Assembly (NCBI RefSeq): GCF_017745095.1
Contig: NZ_JAGHZZ010000002.1
Coordinates: 434,001 to 498,000, forward strand
Direction of reading: 5' to 3'
DNA length: 64,000 nt
Source: Sporocytophaga sp.
GTDB taxonomy: Bacteria; Bacteroidota; Bacteroidia; Cytophagales; Cytophagaceae
Shown: positions 42,676-50,659 of the stretch, piece by piece
How the letters are laid out: every line of letters starts with the position of its first letter
How positions within the stretch are numbered: position 1 is the first letter of the stretch
Made by a program: the position numbers and the translations under genes
Notes under the pieces: generated by a model
Database searches by the model: none
What the model saw: the letters and a program-made list of their open reading frames with translations, nothing else
What the model was told of the DNA's origin: nothing

Positions 42676-43754
42676 TGAGTGAAGATTCTACATACAGTCA
42701 GGTTGAGGATTATATCCATGGAAGGCTTACAACTGAGGAGCTATTAGCTTTCGAAGCGAAACTGTCAAATGATCCTGATCTTGCAAGACAGGTAAAACTT
42801 CATGAGCTTGCGGATAACCTTGTAATAGAAAACAGGTTACTTGAGGTTAGTGCAATTATAAAAAATCAGTCTGGCAATTCTGCTTCCGGCAAGATTAAAT
42901 ATACAGCCATCTCAATCTTTGCTGCGGCGACTCTTGGCGTAGGCGGATGGCTCTTGATTCAAAGCAACTCAGAAAACTCAGAACAAGTATTAATGCAGTC
43001 AAATCAAGAGATTATTCCTGAAAACAAACAATATTTTCATTCTCCATCAGAACCATTGTATGAAAGCGGTACCGTTCCTGCTCAAAAAAATTCAGTAAAG
43101 ACAAAAACAAATCAGGAAGAGGTATTGGAAGAAGCTGCCTCTTCTAATACAATTGACAGTATGTCTGTCAAAGTTGAAACAACTGTGCGACAAGAAAAGG
43201 ATCTTTCTATATCAAATGCTTCTGAAAAAAGCCTTCCAAGTGAAACGACAAATTTAAATCCCTGTGAAAAAACAGAGCTGTCAGCTGCAATAAAGACAAT
43301 CGAAACCTGTGAAGGAGAAGAACAAGGTGCAATCAAGGTTCAGCAAATTAAAGGAGGAATCGAGCCATACTCCTATTCAGTATTCGATGGAGAAGAAATA
43401 AAAGATGCAGCACATTTACAATCCGGCTCTTATAAGGTTGTAATTGTAGATGGAAACGGATGTAGAAAAACTTATGATCATCTTACAGTGAAGGATAAAA
43501 ACTGTCCTAAAGATTATTCCTTTAACCCGTTCATTGAAGAAAATTGGGAGATACCGTCACATGGTAAAGCAGGTAAACTCCTGATATATGATGCTTCGGG
43601 AAATATATATTTTGAAAAACAAATTGTAGAAGGTGAAAAAGATCATTGGTCCGGAGAAGGTAAAACCGGAGAAATTAAGCCGGGATATTATATCTTTGTT
43701 ATTGACAGAGGTAAGGGAAGTTTGATACAGGGTAGCGTAACCATAGTAAAATGA
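42672..43754 (+). CDS. Membrane anti-sigma-like protein ending in a SprB-like repeat and a T9SS type-B-like domain
   Basis: 360 residues. Residues 1-70 (VEDYIHGRLTTEELLAFEAK, LSNDPDLARQVKLHE) match the cytoplasmic anti-sigma domain of Bacteroidota. One membrane helix follows at 76-97. The periplasmic part has a disordered Ser/Glu-rich stretch to ~190, then a SprB-like repeat (ETCEGEEQGAIKVQQIKGGI, EPYSYSV, LQSGSYKVVIVDGNGC), and finally a domain like the type-B T9SS sorting domain (AGKLLIYDASGNIYFEKQIV, GEIKPGYYIFVID, GSVTIVK). Such an end is normal for secreted adhesins, not for an inner-membrane regulator with no signal peptide. The next gene has the same two-domain ending. I infer a sensor of cargo or of export activity; the fusion is visible directly. 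Confidence 0.8.
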   Translation: MMSEDSTYSQVEDYIHGRLTTEELLAFEAKLSNDPDLARQVKLHELADNLVIENRLLEVSAIIKNQSGNSASGKIKYTAISIFAAATLGVGGWLLIQSNSENSEQVLMQSNQEIIPENKQYFHSPSEPLYESGTVPAQKNSVKTKTNQEEVLEEAASSNTIDSMSVKVETTVRQEKDLSISNASEKSLPSETTNLNPCEKTELSAAIKTIETCEGEEQGAIKVQQIKGGIEPYSYSVFDGEEIKDAAHLQSGSYKVVIVDGNGCRKTYDHLTVKDKNCPKDYSFNPFIEENWEIPSHGKAGKLLIYDASGNIYFEKQIVEGEKDHWSGEGKTGEIKPGYYIFVIDRGKGSLIQGSVTIVK

Positions 43755-45361
43755 CAAAAAAGGCCTCCATATTCATTATTCTTTTTCTCGGAATTCAAAG
43801 TATTCTAAATGCTCAGAATATTTCGATTCCTGACAAAAACTTTCTTGCCTTTTTGAAAAAAGAATACTCTGATGTCATTAAAAATGATAGTCTGATTTTA
43901 GAAGAAGCGAAATTAATAGATGGTACTCTTGACTGTTCAGAAAAAAATATTCAGTCACTGGAAGGCCTTCAATATTTTACTAGCCTTGAAGTATTAAAAG
44001 CAAACAACAATGTAATTGCTACCCTTCCAGATCTGTCAGGTTTGAAAGAGCTGACAAGGATAGAACTTACGTTTAACAATCTCATTTCTGTTCCTAGTCT
44101 ATCTAATCTGACCAAACTCAGGACACTCTTTCTTTACAACAACAAACTTACCTCTATACCTGATCTGAGTGGGGATACAGCGCTGGTTTCTCTTATTGCC
44201 TCCAACAATTTTCTGACTGCTCTTCCTGAATTAAGCACTTTTGTAAACCTTAAAAAACTTGATGTCGGAAATAACCAGATAACAGCTTTGCCTTCTATAG
44301 ATAATCTTACTTTACTGGAAGAATTAACAGTCTGGAAAAACCAACTACAGGTCCTTCCCGATTTGCAATACAATGTTAACCTTATTAAAATCAATGCTGG
44401 TACTAATAATATTGCAACTACACCTGACGTAAGTAAAAATGTCAACCTGCAAGAGTTTTCCCTTGATAGAAACCTCTTAACCAAAGCACCAGATATCAGC
44501 ACTCTTACAAAGCTAAAGAAGGTTGAATTTCATTTAAATCAATTTACATTTGAAGATTTTACTCCGCTTACCGGATATCCAAACTTCAAAAACGTATTTA
44601 TAATTTCCCCCCAGAAAGATTTAGATGTCATTAATCAGAATGGTAAAGAATTTTCAGATCTTACTATTCGTACTGGTATTGATTCCTCAATGAATAGTAA
44701 TATATATGAATGGTATTTTAACGGAAATAAAATAGCGACAACAAATAAGGATCTCCTTAATATACCGTATGTAACAACTGCCAGTGAAGGTAAATATTTT
44801 GTCAAAATAACAAACCCTTCCTTCCCTGGTGTGACACTTAGAACCGATACCTTTTTAGTTTCTGTTTCTACTTGTCTTGATCTGAGTAAGCTTACATTCA
44901 ACATATCAGGAATCAATTGCCTGGGAACCGGATCTGTATTAATTAAACTGGAAGGTGAAAATCCGGCAACTCTTGTTTATGAATTAAAATCCCAAAGCAC
45001 TGCGAATATTTACAAGTCGAGCTTTGGATCCTTTACAGGGCTTTCTGACGAATCCTACAACCTGAAAGTATCACTGGACGCTAATTGTCAAAAGGAGTTT
45101 CCAGATGCAATAAAAATTCCACTTGAACCATGTAACGAGACCTTCATCACCCCGAATAATGATGGAGATAAAGACGGATTCTTCTTTTCTGAAACTGGAA
45201 AGGCTGTCATCTATGATAAAAGTGGCAATAAAATAAAAGAGCTATCTATTCCTGCAGAGTGGAATGGCACGTCTGAAAAAGGAAATCTAGTGGCTATAGG
45301 TTACTACATAGCTAATATTAATAACGGGGAAAATTATATCCGAATAAGTGTTCTCTATTAA
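43751..45361 (+). CDS. Secreted leucine-rich-repeat protein with T9SS type-B sorting domain
   Basis: 536 residues. Signal peptide (cut near LNAQN), a short cap, then about ten LRRs of 21-23 residues (about 60-285; e.g. LTRIELTFNNLISVPSLSNL, LRTLFLYNNKLTSIPDLSGD), an Ig-like spacer with EWYFNGNKIATTNK, a SprB-like domain (SGINCLGTGSVLIKLEGENP) and the sorting end FITPNNDGDKDGFFF, GKAVIYDKSGNKIKELSI, AIGYYIANINN. Its ATG overlaps the stop of the anti-sigma gene. It should be exported by T9SS with the divergent SprF protein, and displayed or released. Ligand unknown; LRRs usually bind proteins. Confidence 0.88.
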   Translation: MTKKASIFIILFLGIQSILNAQNISIPDKNFLAFLKKEYSDVIKNDSLILEEAKLIDGTLDCSEKNIQSLEGLQYFTSLEVLKANNNVIATLPDLSGLKELTRIELTFNNLISVPSLSNLTKLRTLFLYNNKLTSIPDLSGDTALVSLIASNNFLTALPELSTFVNLKKLDVGNNQITALPSIDNLTLLEELTVWKNQLQVLPDLQYNVNLIKINAGTNNIATTPDVSKNVNLQEFSLDRNLLTKAPDISTLTKLKKVEFHLNQFTFEDFTPLTGYPNFKNVFIISPQKDLDVINQNGKEFSDLTIRTGIDSSMNSNIYEWYFNGNKIATTNKDLLNIPYVTTASEGKYFVKITNPSFPGVTLRTDTFLVSVSTCLDLSKLTFNISGINCLGTGSVLIKLEGENPATLVYELKSQSTANIYKSSFGSFTGLSDESYNLKVSLDANCQKEFPDAIKIPLEPCNETFITPNNDGDKDGFFFSETGKAVIYDKSGNKIKELSIPAEWNGTSEKGNLVAIGYYIANINNGENYIRISVLY

Positions 45362-45422
45362 CTAATTTTCCAGATTTAAATTCCTACTGACATAAGGCTG
45401 TCATAAACCGGCTTTAGGTTTG

Positions 45423-45436
45423 TGTTAATATTAACA
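45423..45436. promoter_or_regulatory. Palindrome upstream of the GyrI-like/WYL operon
   Basis: Perfect 14-bp palindrome (tgttaatattaaca) ending 17 bases before the ATG at 45454. It is a plausible operator for the WYL regulator encoded second in this two-gene unit; nothing more direct supports it. Confidence 0.4.
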
Positions 45437-45453
45437 TAAACTAAAAAGCAAAA

Positions 45454-45909
45454 ATGGAAACTAAACTCATCCCATCAAAAAATTATCTTTGTTATACTAC
45501 CCAAACAACACTTAACAAATTACAGGAATTTGCAGATAAAGCTGTTGATGGTGTGTATGAAGCTGTTGCAAAAGGCGGGTTAAAAGCTTCCGGTCCAATG
45601 GAGTTTATTTACTTGAACTGTTCTAATGACAGAGACAAGGAATTTACCCTGGAAATTGCACTTCCGATAGAAAACAGTACGAATTTTAATAGTGAAAACC
45701 ACAGAATTAAAAAATTCGAAGATTTTAAATGCCTGTCTCACACCCATAACGGAGATCTCCTGAATCTTCCTGGCATTTATCAAAGACTCTTTGAAGAAGT
45801 ATTCAAAAACGGAATCAAGCCTACTAACCAGATAAGAGAAATTTATAAAAGTTTTTCAGGTATGGAATCTAATGATAATATTACCGAAATTCAGATCGGA
45901 ATAAATTAA
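45454..45909 (+). CDS. GyrI-like small-molecule-binding domain protein
   Basis: 151 residues. The fold pattern fits the GyrI/AraC effector-binding superfamily: LIPSKNYLCYTTQTTL, a helix FADKAVDGVYEAVAKGGLKA, SGPMEFIYLNCS, the central FTLEIALPIE, and the end GIKPTNQIREIYKSF followed by ITEIQIGI. There is no DNA-binding part. Its stop is 4 bases from the start of the WYL regulator, so the two are cotranscribed and may act together in sensing a compound. Assignment is by pattern only. Confidence 0.7.
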   Translation: METKLIPSKNYLCYTTQTTLNKLQEFADKAVDGVYEAVAKGGLKASGPMEFIYLNCSNDRDKEFTLEIALPIENSTNFNSENHRIKKFEDFKCLSHTHNGDLLNLPGIYQRLFEEVFKNGIKPTNQIREIYKSFSGMESNDNITEIQIGIN

Positions 45910-45913
45910 AGAT

Positions 45914-46861
45914 ATGAACAGAGTAGATCGCCTTCACGCGATACTTACAATACTGCAAAGCAAGAGGGTGGTAAAGGCTGAAGAGCTGGCCACCCACTTC
46001 AATCTCAGCATTCGTACGGTATACAGAGACATAAGAGCGCTTGAAGAAGGCGGGATCCCCATCGGGGCAGAAGCAGGAGTCGGATATTTTCTAACAGACG
46101 GTTTTCACCTACCTCCAGTTATGTTTACCCATGAAGAAGCAAGAGCACTGCTGCTTGCAGGAAAATTCATTGAACAGCAAACAGATCAGGGAACAGCTAA
46201 AAGTTTTAATGATGCACTAACGAAAGTCAGAGCAGTCATTGACAACGACAAAAAAGATGAGCTGGACAGCCTTAATCAAAAAATTCTTATTCAACCGTAC
46301 CCTAACTCCAAACCAACGGTGGAGGACCTGAATCTCACGCTCATAAAGGGCGCTTTGATTAATAATAAAATTTTAAAACTGGATTATTCCACTGCAAGAG
46401 AAACTACGGAGCGTCAAGTAGAGCCATTAGGAATCTGCTTTTATCGCACCAACTGGCACCTGATAGCATATTGCAGGCTCCGAAAAGGTTACAGAGACTT
46501 TCGCCTCGACAGGATCAATAAAATAAATGTTTCCTCAGAAACATTTCTCAGGATCAAACATCCTACTCTTAAGGAATACTTTGATAAAATGCTGCAGGAA
46601 GAAGAGCTTTTCTCTGTAGAAATTAAAGTCAGCAAAGATATTCTTGCCCACCTTCAGGAAAGCAAATATAACTTTGGCCTGATCGAAGAAAACCTGGAAG
46701 AAGATGGAGCCCTAATGCGATTCGCCACCTATAGCCTTGACTACTTCTCGAGGTGGTTATTGATGATGGGAAATAAAGTGGAGATCATATCTCCTCCTGA
46801 ACTCAAAGACAAAACCTTAAAACTAGTTGAGAATCTTTCTTCTCATTATTTAAATAGATGA
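45914..46861 (+). CDS. YafY/DeoR-type transcriptional regulator with WYL domain
   Basis: 315 residues. An N-terminal winged HTH (RVDRLHAILTILQSKRVVKA, EELATHFNLSIRTVYRDIRA) covers 1-60, the linker carries the family motif EAGVGYFL and FHLPPVMFTHEEARAL, and the WYL domain covers about 140-235 (LKLDYSTARE, REVEPLG-type QVEPLGICFYRTNWHLIAYC, then DFRLDRINKI). The C-terminal WCX extension runs to the end. WYL domains bind small ligands or nucleotides. Likely autoregulates through the palindrome upstream of its operon. Confidence 0.9.
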   Translation: MNRVDRLHAILTILQSKRVVKAEELATHFNLSIRTVYRDIRALEEGGIPIGAEAGVGYFLTDGFHLPPVMFTHEEARALLLAGKFIEQQTDQGTAKSFNDALTKVRAVIDNDKKDELDSLNQKILIQPYPNSKPTVEDLNLTLIKGALINNKILKLDYSTARETTERQVEPLGICFYRTNWHLIAYCRLRKGYRDFRLDRINKINVSSETFLRIKHPTLKEYFDKMLQEEELFSVEIKVSKDILAHLQESKYNFGLIEENLEEDGALMRFATYSLDYFSRWLLMMGNKVEIISPPELKDKTLKLVENLSSHYLNR

Positions 46862-46921
46862 TTTATTTTATCAATCTATATGTTAACCAAAACACAAAGA
46901 CATTAATGAAGTTAAATTAAT

Positions 46922-47401
46922 ATGCGGATATCTTGTTTCCTTTTATTACTAACTGCTATCATAGCATTTCATAACTGCGTAGCACAAAGCTCCGGAGAAA
47001 AAGAACTGACAGGCAAAACAGATATAAAAGAAGTTGATGCAAATTTTCCGTGGTTTTCTGAAGGTTATAAAGTTTACAAACCCGACAGTACAGTTATAAA
47101 GGCAATATCAGACAAAGGAAGTAAACTCACCTTTATTGTCTTCGGAGGTACCTGGTGCGGAGATACAAAAAGAGAGCTTCCCAGATTTTATAAAGTCACA
47201 GATCAGGCCAATATCAAGAGTGAGAGGATAACCTTGTATTTACTCAATCACGATAAAAAATCACCGGAAAAGCTAGAGAAAAAATATAAGATACATTCTA
47301 TTCCAACCTTTATTATTTTTGTTAATGGCAAAGAAGCCGGAAGAATTGTAGAAAGCCCAAACAACACTCTGGAAAAAGACCTGCTGGACATTATAGATTA
47401 A
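46922..47401 (+). CDS. Exported thioredoxin-fold protein with a single active-site cysteine
   Basis: 159 residues with a signal peptide (MRISCFLLLLTAIIAFHNC, cut near VAQ; a lipoprotein is possible but the HNC context is poor). The thioredoxin fold is clear: KLTFIVFGGTWCGDTKRELP and the cis-Pro loop IHSIPTFIIFVNGKEAG. The active site is W-C-G-D-T (Cys79), with Thr in place of the second Cys. It therefore cannot make the usual intramolecular disulfide and may act as a monothiol reductase, isomerase or binding protein in the periplasm. It converges on the molybdoenzyme gene with one base between stops. Confidence 0.82.
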   Translation: MRISCFLLLLTAIIAFHNCVAQSSGEKELTGKTDIKEVDANFPWFSEGYKVYKPDSTVIKAISDKGSKLTFIVFGGTWCGDTKRELPRFYKVTDQANIKSERITLYLLNHDKKSPEKLEKKYKIHSIPTFIIFVNGKEAGRIVESPNNTLEKDLLDIID

Positions 47402-47402
47402 A

Positions 47403-48206
47403 TTATAACCCTGCATAATAATCATACCCACGTTCAGCCCAATAATCAGCTGGCTGATTCCCTACAAATGCTATTTTCCCTATTCTCTTGATACTTTTGA
47501 TACCATACTTACAAGGCACTATCAATCTCAAAGGAGCTCCATGCTCAGAAGAGAGGGGTTTGCCATTCATCTCGTAGCAAAGTAACGTCTGAGGGTGTAA
47601 AGCACTTTCCATATCAAGCCCAACATAATAACCTCCGTCAGGAGTTTCCAGACTTACGTGCTCAGCAAGCAAATTATCTTGACCATGATCAGTAAGCCCT
47701 CCCAAGCCATAGACAAGCATAAAATCAGAGAATTTAGTACCACCCCAATTTGAAATTTCACTCCACCCTTCAATGCATTTGAACTCAAAAGTGAGCTCTG
47801 TTTTAGGAAGCTGTTTAATATCATCAAGTGTTAGTTTCATAGATGATTTATTTATGCCATGAATCAATGAATTATTCTGAACATTTAGCATCCAATTTTC
47901 AACATCTATTGATCTTTCGAGGCCAATGTTACCGTTAAGTCTTGGCTCTGGAGCGGCCTGTTCCTTAGGAAAGACCGGGGCAAGATTTTTATTACTGAAA
48001 AATATAGTGGCAACTTTTCTATTAGTTTCAAGGACCTTTCTCAGTGGCCGTGACAATCCCTCTGCATCTGTCCCTGCAACAAGCCATTTGATACCACCCA
48101 ACAGACCCAGAGCTCCCAGAATAAACCCAGCAAGAGACTTGATAGTTGTCCTACGCATCTCTTGTTTAGAAATGTCTTTAAGTTCATCTTCGCTGTCAGA
48201 CTTCAT
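47403..48206 (-). CDS. Molybdopterin-dependent oxidoreductase, sulfite-oxidase/MsrP superfamily
   Basis: 267 residues. The N-terminus has a Tat-type RR pair (MRRTTIKSLAGF, Arg18-Arg19) before a hydrophobic stretch, so it is exported folded and probably stays membrane-attached. The sulfite-oxidase fold shows in KLTLDDIKQLPKTELTFEFK, Cys144 in KCIEGWSE (the residue that binds Mo), GLDMESALHPQTLLCYEMNG, and EHGAPLRLIVPCKYGIKSIK. Its start overlaps the end of the cytochrome b gene upstream by 11 bases, giving a two-part enzyme analogous to MsrP-MsrQ: heme protein feeds electrons from the membrane. The substrate, perhaps oxidised methionine or another sulfoxide, is not proven. It needs molybdate, supplied perhaps by the modA gene at 62461. 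Confidence 0.87.
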   Translation of the reverse strand: MKSDSEDELKDISKQEMRRTTIKSLAGFILGALGLLGGIKWLVAGTDAEGLSRPLRKVLETNRKVATIFFSNKNLAPVFPKEQAAPEPRLNGNIGLERSIDVENWMLNVQNNSLIHGINKSSMKLTLDDIKQLPKTELTFEFKCIEGWSEISNWGGTKFSDFMLVYGLGGLTDHGQDNLLAEHVSLETPDGGYYVGLDMESALHPQTLLCYEMNGKPLSSEHGAPLRLIVPCKYGIKSIKRIGKIAFVGNQPADYWAERGYDYYAGL

Positions 48207-48876
48207 TTTCTTTAGCGTTTTTATTTACAGCAACAACTTCAATTCCAGTAACCATAGCTCTGAAATTATTCCATCCAGCCCTGATTACCTGGACCACATG
48301 AATAACAAAAAAGAAAACATAACTGAGTGCAAGACAGAAATGGATCAGTCTTGCAATCTTATAGCCACCCAGAAAAGAAGTAAGCCAAGACAGCTGCACA
48401 GGCTTGTAAATGGCTAATCCTGTGATAACTGAACCAGCACCGAAAACGATAATACTCGTATATGCTATTTGTTGTGCACCGTTAAACTTTGAAGCTGGTG
48501 GAAGTTCTTTTCTAAGTCCGATATCATGAAGTGTCACTTTTATTGCGTTTTTAAATGAGTCTTTTCCAGGAACCAGATACTTCCATTCACCGGAAAAGAA
48601 TGTATAAAATACATAAGCTAATCCATTCAACATAAATACCCACATGAATACAAAGTGCCATGCCATGCCAACAGCGAGATTAAAGCGTATATTGAAGGTA
48701 TTATAAAACCATTCCGGGAAAAATTTAAATATCATTTTTCCTCCTAAAACAATACTATATTCATCGTTGGCCCAATAAATCCAGAGACCACTCCAAAGCA
48801 TGAGTGCAAGAATTGGAAAGTTTATCCAGTGAAACCATCTTATCGCCAGTGGATGTTTCTTCTTGACTAAAGGCAT
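48196..48876 (-). CDS. Membrane cytochrome b561-type subunit paired with the molybdoenzyme
   Basis: I choose the ATG at 48876 (MPLVKKKHPLAIRWFHWINF) over the frame opening at 48906, which adds an unlikely leader. The 226 residues carry about four to five membrane helices with the heme b histidines of the hydrogenase/thiosulfate-reductase cytochrome b group: HPLAIRWFHWINF near the N-terminus, WHFVFMWVFMLNG, and IHFCLALSYVFFFVIHVVQV near the C-terminus. It likely takes electrons from the quinone pool and hands them to the periplasmic molybdenum domain. First gene of a two-gene operon. Confidence 0.85.
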   Translation of the reverse strand: MPLVKKKHPLAIRWFHWINFPILALMLWSGLWIYWANDEYSIVLGGKMIFKFFPEWFYNTFNIRFNLAVGMAWHFVFMWVFMLNGLAYVFYTFFSGEWKYLVPGKDSFKNAIKVTLHDIGLRKELPPASKFNGAQQIAYTSIIVFGAGSVITGLAIYKPVQLSWLTSFLGGYKIARLIHFCLALSYVFFFVIHVVQVIRAGWNNFRAMVTGIEVVAVNKNAKENEV

Positions 48877-48949
48877 ACATAAAATCATGAACCGCAAAGT
48901 CAACAAGGGAATCAGCTATTTGTTTAAATTAGTAAGTCGAATAAGGAAT

Positions 48950-50059
48950 TTAGGATTTAGAAATCATAAAATAAAAAGTAGTACCTTCATTAATCTCAGA
49001 TTCAGCCCATACAGATCCGTCATTTTCTTTCAGAATATCTTTGACAATAGATAACCCAAGGCCAGAACTGTCCTTTGAAAGATCTTTATTTACCTGACCG
49101 AATCTTTCAAAAATTTTTTCTAATTCATGTTTAGCAATGCCTGGGCCATTATCACTCACAGATATGATATACTTATCATCTGATTGCCTGCAATCAATTT
49201 TTATCACTCCTCTTTCTTTATCCATAAACTTGATGGCATTGGATAAGAGGTTTTGAAAAATTTGCATCAGTGAATATTTATGAAAATAAACTGCTGGAAG
49301 GTTATGTCTTACAAAAATATTTATGTTTGAAGGTACGTCAAGAGAGGCTATAACCTTATTGAGAATTTTGTTCAAATCTACCAACTCTTTTACTTTTTCT
49401 AAGGTAGTTGCAGATTTCAACAGTGAATGAATAAAATCGCTCATATCCCTTACCTTCTTTATTGCCATGTCAAGCAAATGTACCGAATCTTTTTTGAGCA
49501 CACTTTTATTCTCATCTTTTACAATCTGGAGAATAGGATCGATAGTATTAAGTGGAGCTTTGAGATCATGCGAAGTGGTATAAACAAACTTATCTAGTTC
49601 TTCATTCTGCCTTTTCAGTTTTTTGACTACACTCTCAAGTTCGCGTTTATTTTGAACCTTTTCAGTGATATCAGTATTGATGGCAATTGCAGCAATAATT
49701 TGACCATCAACAATCACAGGAGCAGCAGAACATCTTACAATTATTTCTTTCCCAGATTTTATATGAGTTGTCAAAACATCTCTTTCATTAGATTCACCGA
49801 AAAAAGCTTTATAAAAAGGTTCTTCTTCTGTAGTCAGTCTCTTACCAGTATGGAGGTCTCTGGTTTTTATCTTATCTGCCAGAACTTCTATTTGTTGATT
49901 AAGTTCCTCGAGTGTATCAAAGCCAAGCATATCAAGGGCTTTCTTGTTTGCTCTCAGGATTCCGTTAGGACCACCAATATATACTGCATCAGGAATGCAT
50001 TCAATTATAGCTGCTAACTCGGCTGCCTTTACCTTCAGGCTTGTCAATTCATCATACAT
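48950..50059 (-). CDS. PAS sensor histidine kinase
   Basis: 369 residues, soluble. One PAS domain at about 10-130 (ECIPDAVYIGGPNGILRANK), a linker helix (KRELESVVKKLKRQNEELDK), HisKA with FVYTTSHDLKAPLNTIDPIL, and a full HATPase_c (NLLSNAIKFMDKERGVIKID, SDNGPGI, SSGLGLSIVKDIL). The HisKA block and linker resemble the C-terminal part of the larger kinase at 37784. No response regulator is adjacent. It sits just upstream-to-downstream of the cytochrome gene (43 bases after its upstream end), with no sign of a functional link. Confidence 0.9.
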   Translation of the reverse strand: MYDELTSLKVKAAELAAIIECIPDAVYIGGPNGILRANKKALDMLGFDTLEELNQQIEVLADKIKTRDLHTGKRLTTEEEPFYKAFFGESNERDVLTTHIKSGKEIIVRCSAAPVIVDGQIIAAIAINTDITEKVQNKRELESVVKKLKRQNEELDKFVYTTSHDLKAPLNTIDPILQIVKDENKSVLKKDSVHLLDMAIKKVRDMSDFIHSLLKSATTLEKVKELVDLNKILNKVIASLDVPSNINIFVRHNLPAVYFHKYSLMQIFQNLLSNAIKFMDKERGVIKIDCRQSDDKYIISVSDNGPGIAKHELEKIFERFGQVNKDLSKDSSGLGLSIVKDILKENDGSVWAESEINEGTTFYFMISKS

Positions 50060-50140
50060 CTGAAATTAGGAAATCTTCAGTGAGGTATTTTCTTAGAAAC
50101 CTTTAAATACCATTATTGTTTGATTTCATAGCTATCCATA

Positions 50141-50185
50141 AAAATTCATACCTCCTTCCATAAGATGAAAGGAGGTATGAATTTT
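50141..50185. terminator. Strong hairpin, terminator between small membrane protein and PAS kinase genes
   Basis: Perfect 17-bp inverted repeat (aaaattcatacctcctt / its complement) with an 11-base loop, 20 bases past the stop at 50205. On the minus strand the stem is followed by TTTTT. The stem contains AGGAGG, probably by chance. Confidence 0.8.
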
Positions 50186-50204
50186 AAAGTTTAATCCATT
50201 ATAC

Positions 50205-50630
50205 TTATTTGTTTCCTCGTAGCTGTATAGCAGAAGCAAGAGTGAGAAGGCATGCCAGCAAAGTAATAGATGCTGCAAAAGGGAAAAAATATATAAATTC
50301 TATTCCACCCCAGAATAGAAGTGCAAGAGCCAATGATAGAAGAATTTTATAACTTAATTCTCTATTAGTATACGTTGCGCTCGATATTATCCACAAAACA
50401 GCAGCCATAAATGCCAAAGCTACTGTTGATGCATAGCCATAACCTTCATAATAATCTCCCATACTTCTGTCTGCTCCCATGAATGGGAATTCATGCCCGA
50501 CCATTTTGCTTATTATTTCTTGTTTCAATGGTTCTTCCGCACGTTTCCATCCAGAATGTCCCAACGTGTGAGCAACCATATGAAAAATCAGTAGTCCGGA
50601 AGCTATCCTTAAAAGGATCTTAATATTCAT
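50205..50630 (-). CDS. Small four-helix membrane protein of unknown function
   Basis: 141 residues with about four membrane helices: MNIKILLRIASGLLIFHMVA, TVALAFMAAVLWIISSATY, ILLSLALALLFWGGIEFIYF and a final ITLLACLLTLASAIQL. The conserved-looking loop HTLGHSGWKRAEEPLKQEII between helices 1 and 2 has two His, and MGADRSMGDYYEGYGYASTV precedes helix 2. Proteins of this kind with an N-terminal HTLGH are common hypothetical proteins in Bacteroidota and Leptospira, though I cannot give a family name with certainty. It ends 20 bases from a strong terminator and begins 29 bases after the GH3 gene. Confidence 0.7.
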   Translation of the reverse strand: MNIKILLRIASGLLIFHMVAHTLGHSGWKRAEEPLKQEIISKMVGHEFPFMGADRSMGDYYEGYGYASTVALAFMAAVLWIISSATYTNRELSYKILLSLALALLFWGGIEFIYFFPFAASITLLACLLTLASAIQLRGNK

Positions 50631-50659
50631 AGTAGCTAATTATTAGAGTTTATTACTAT

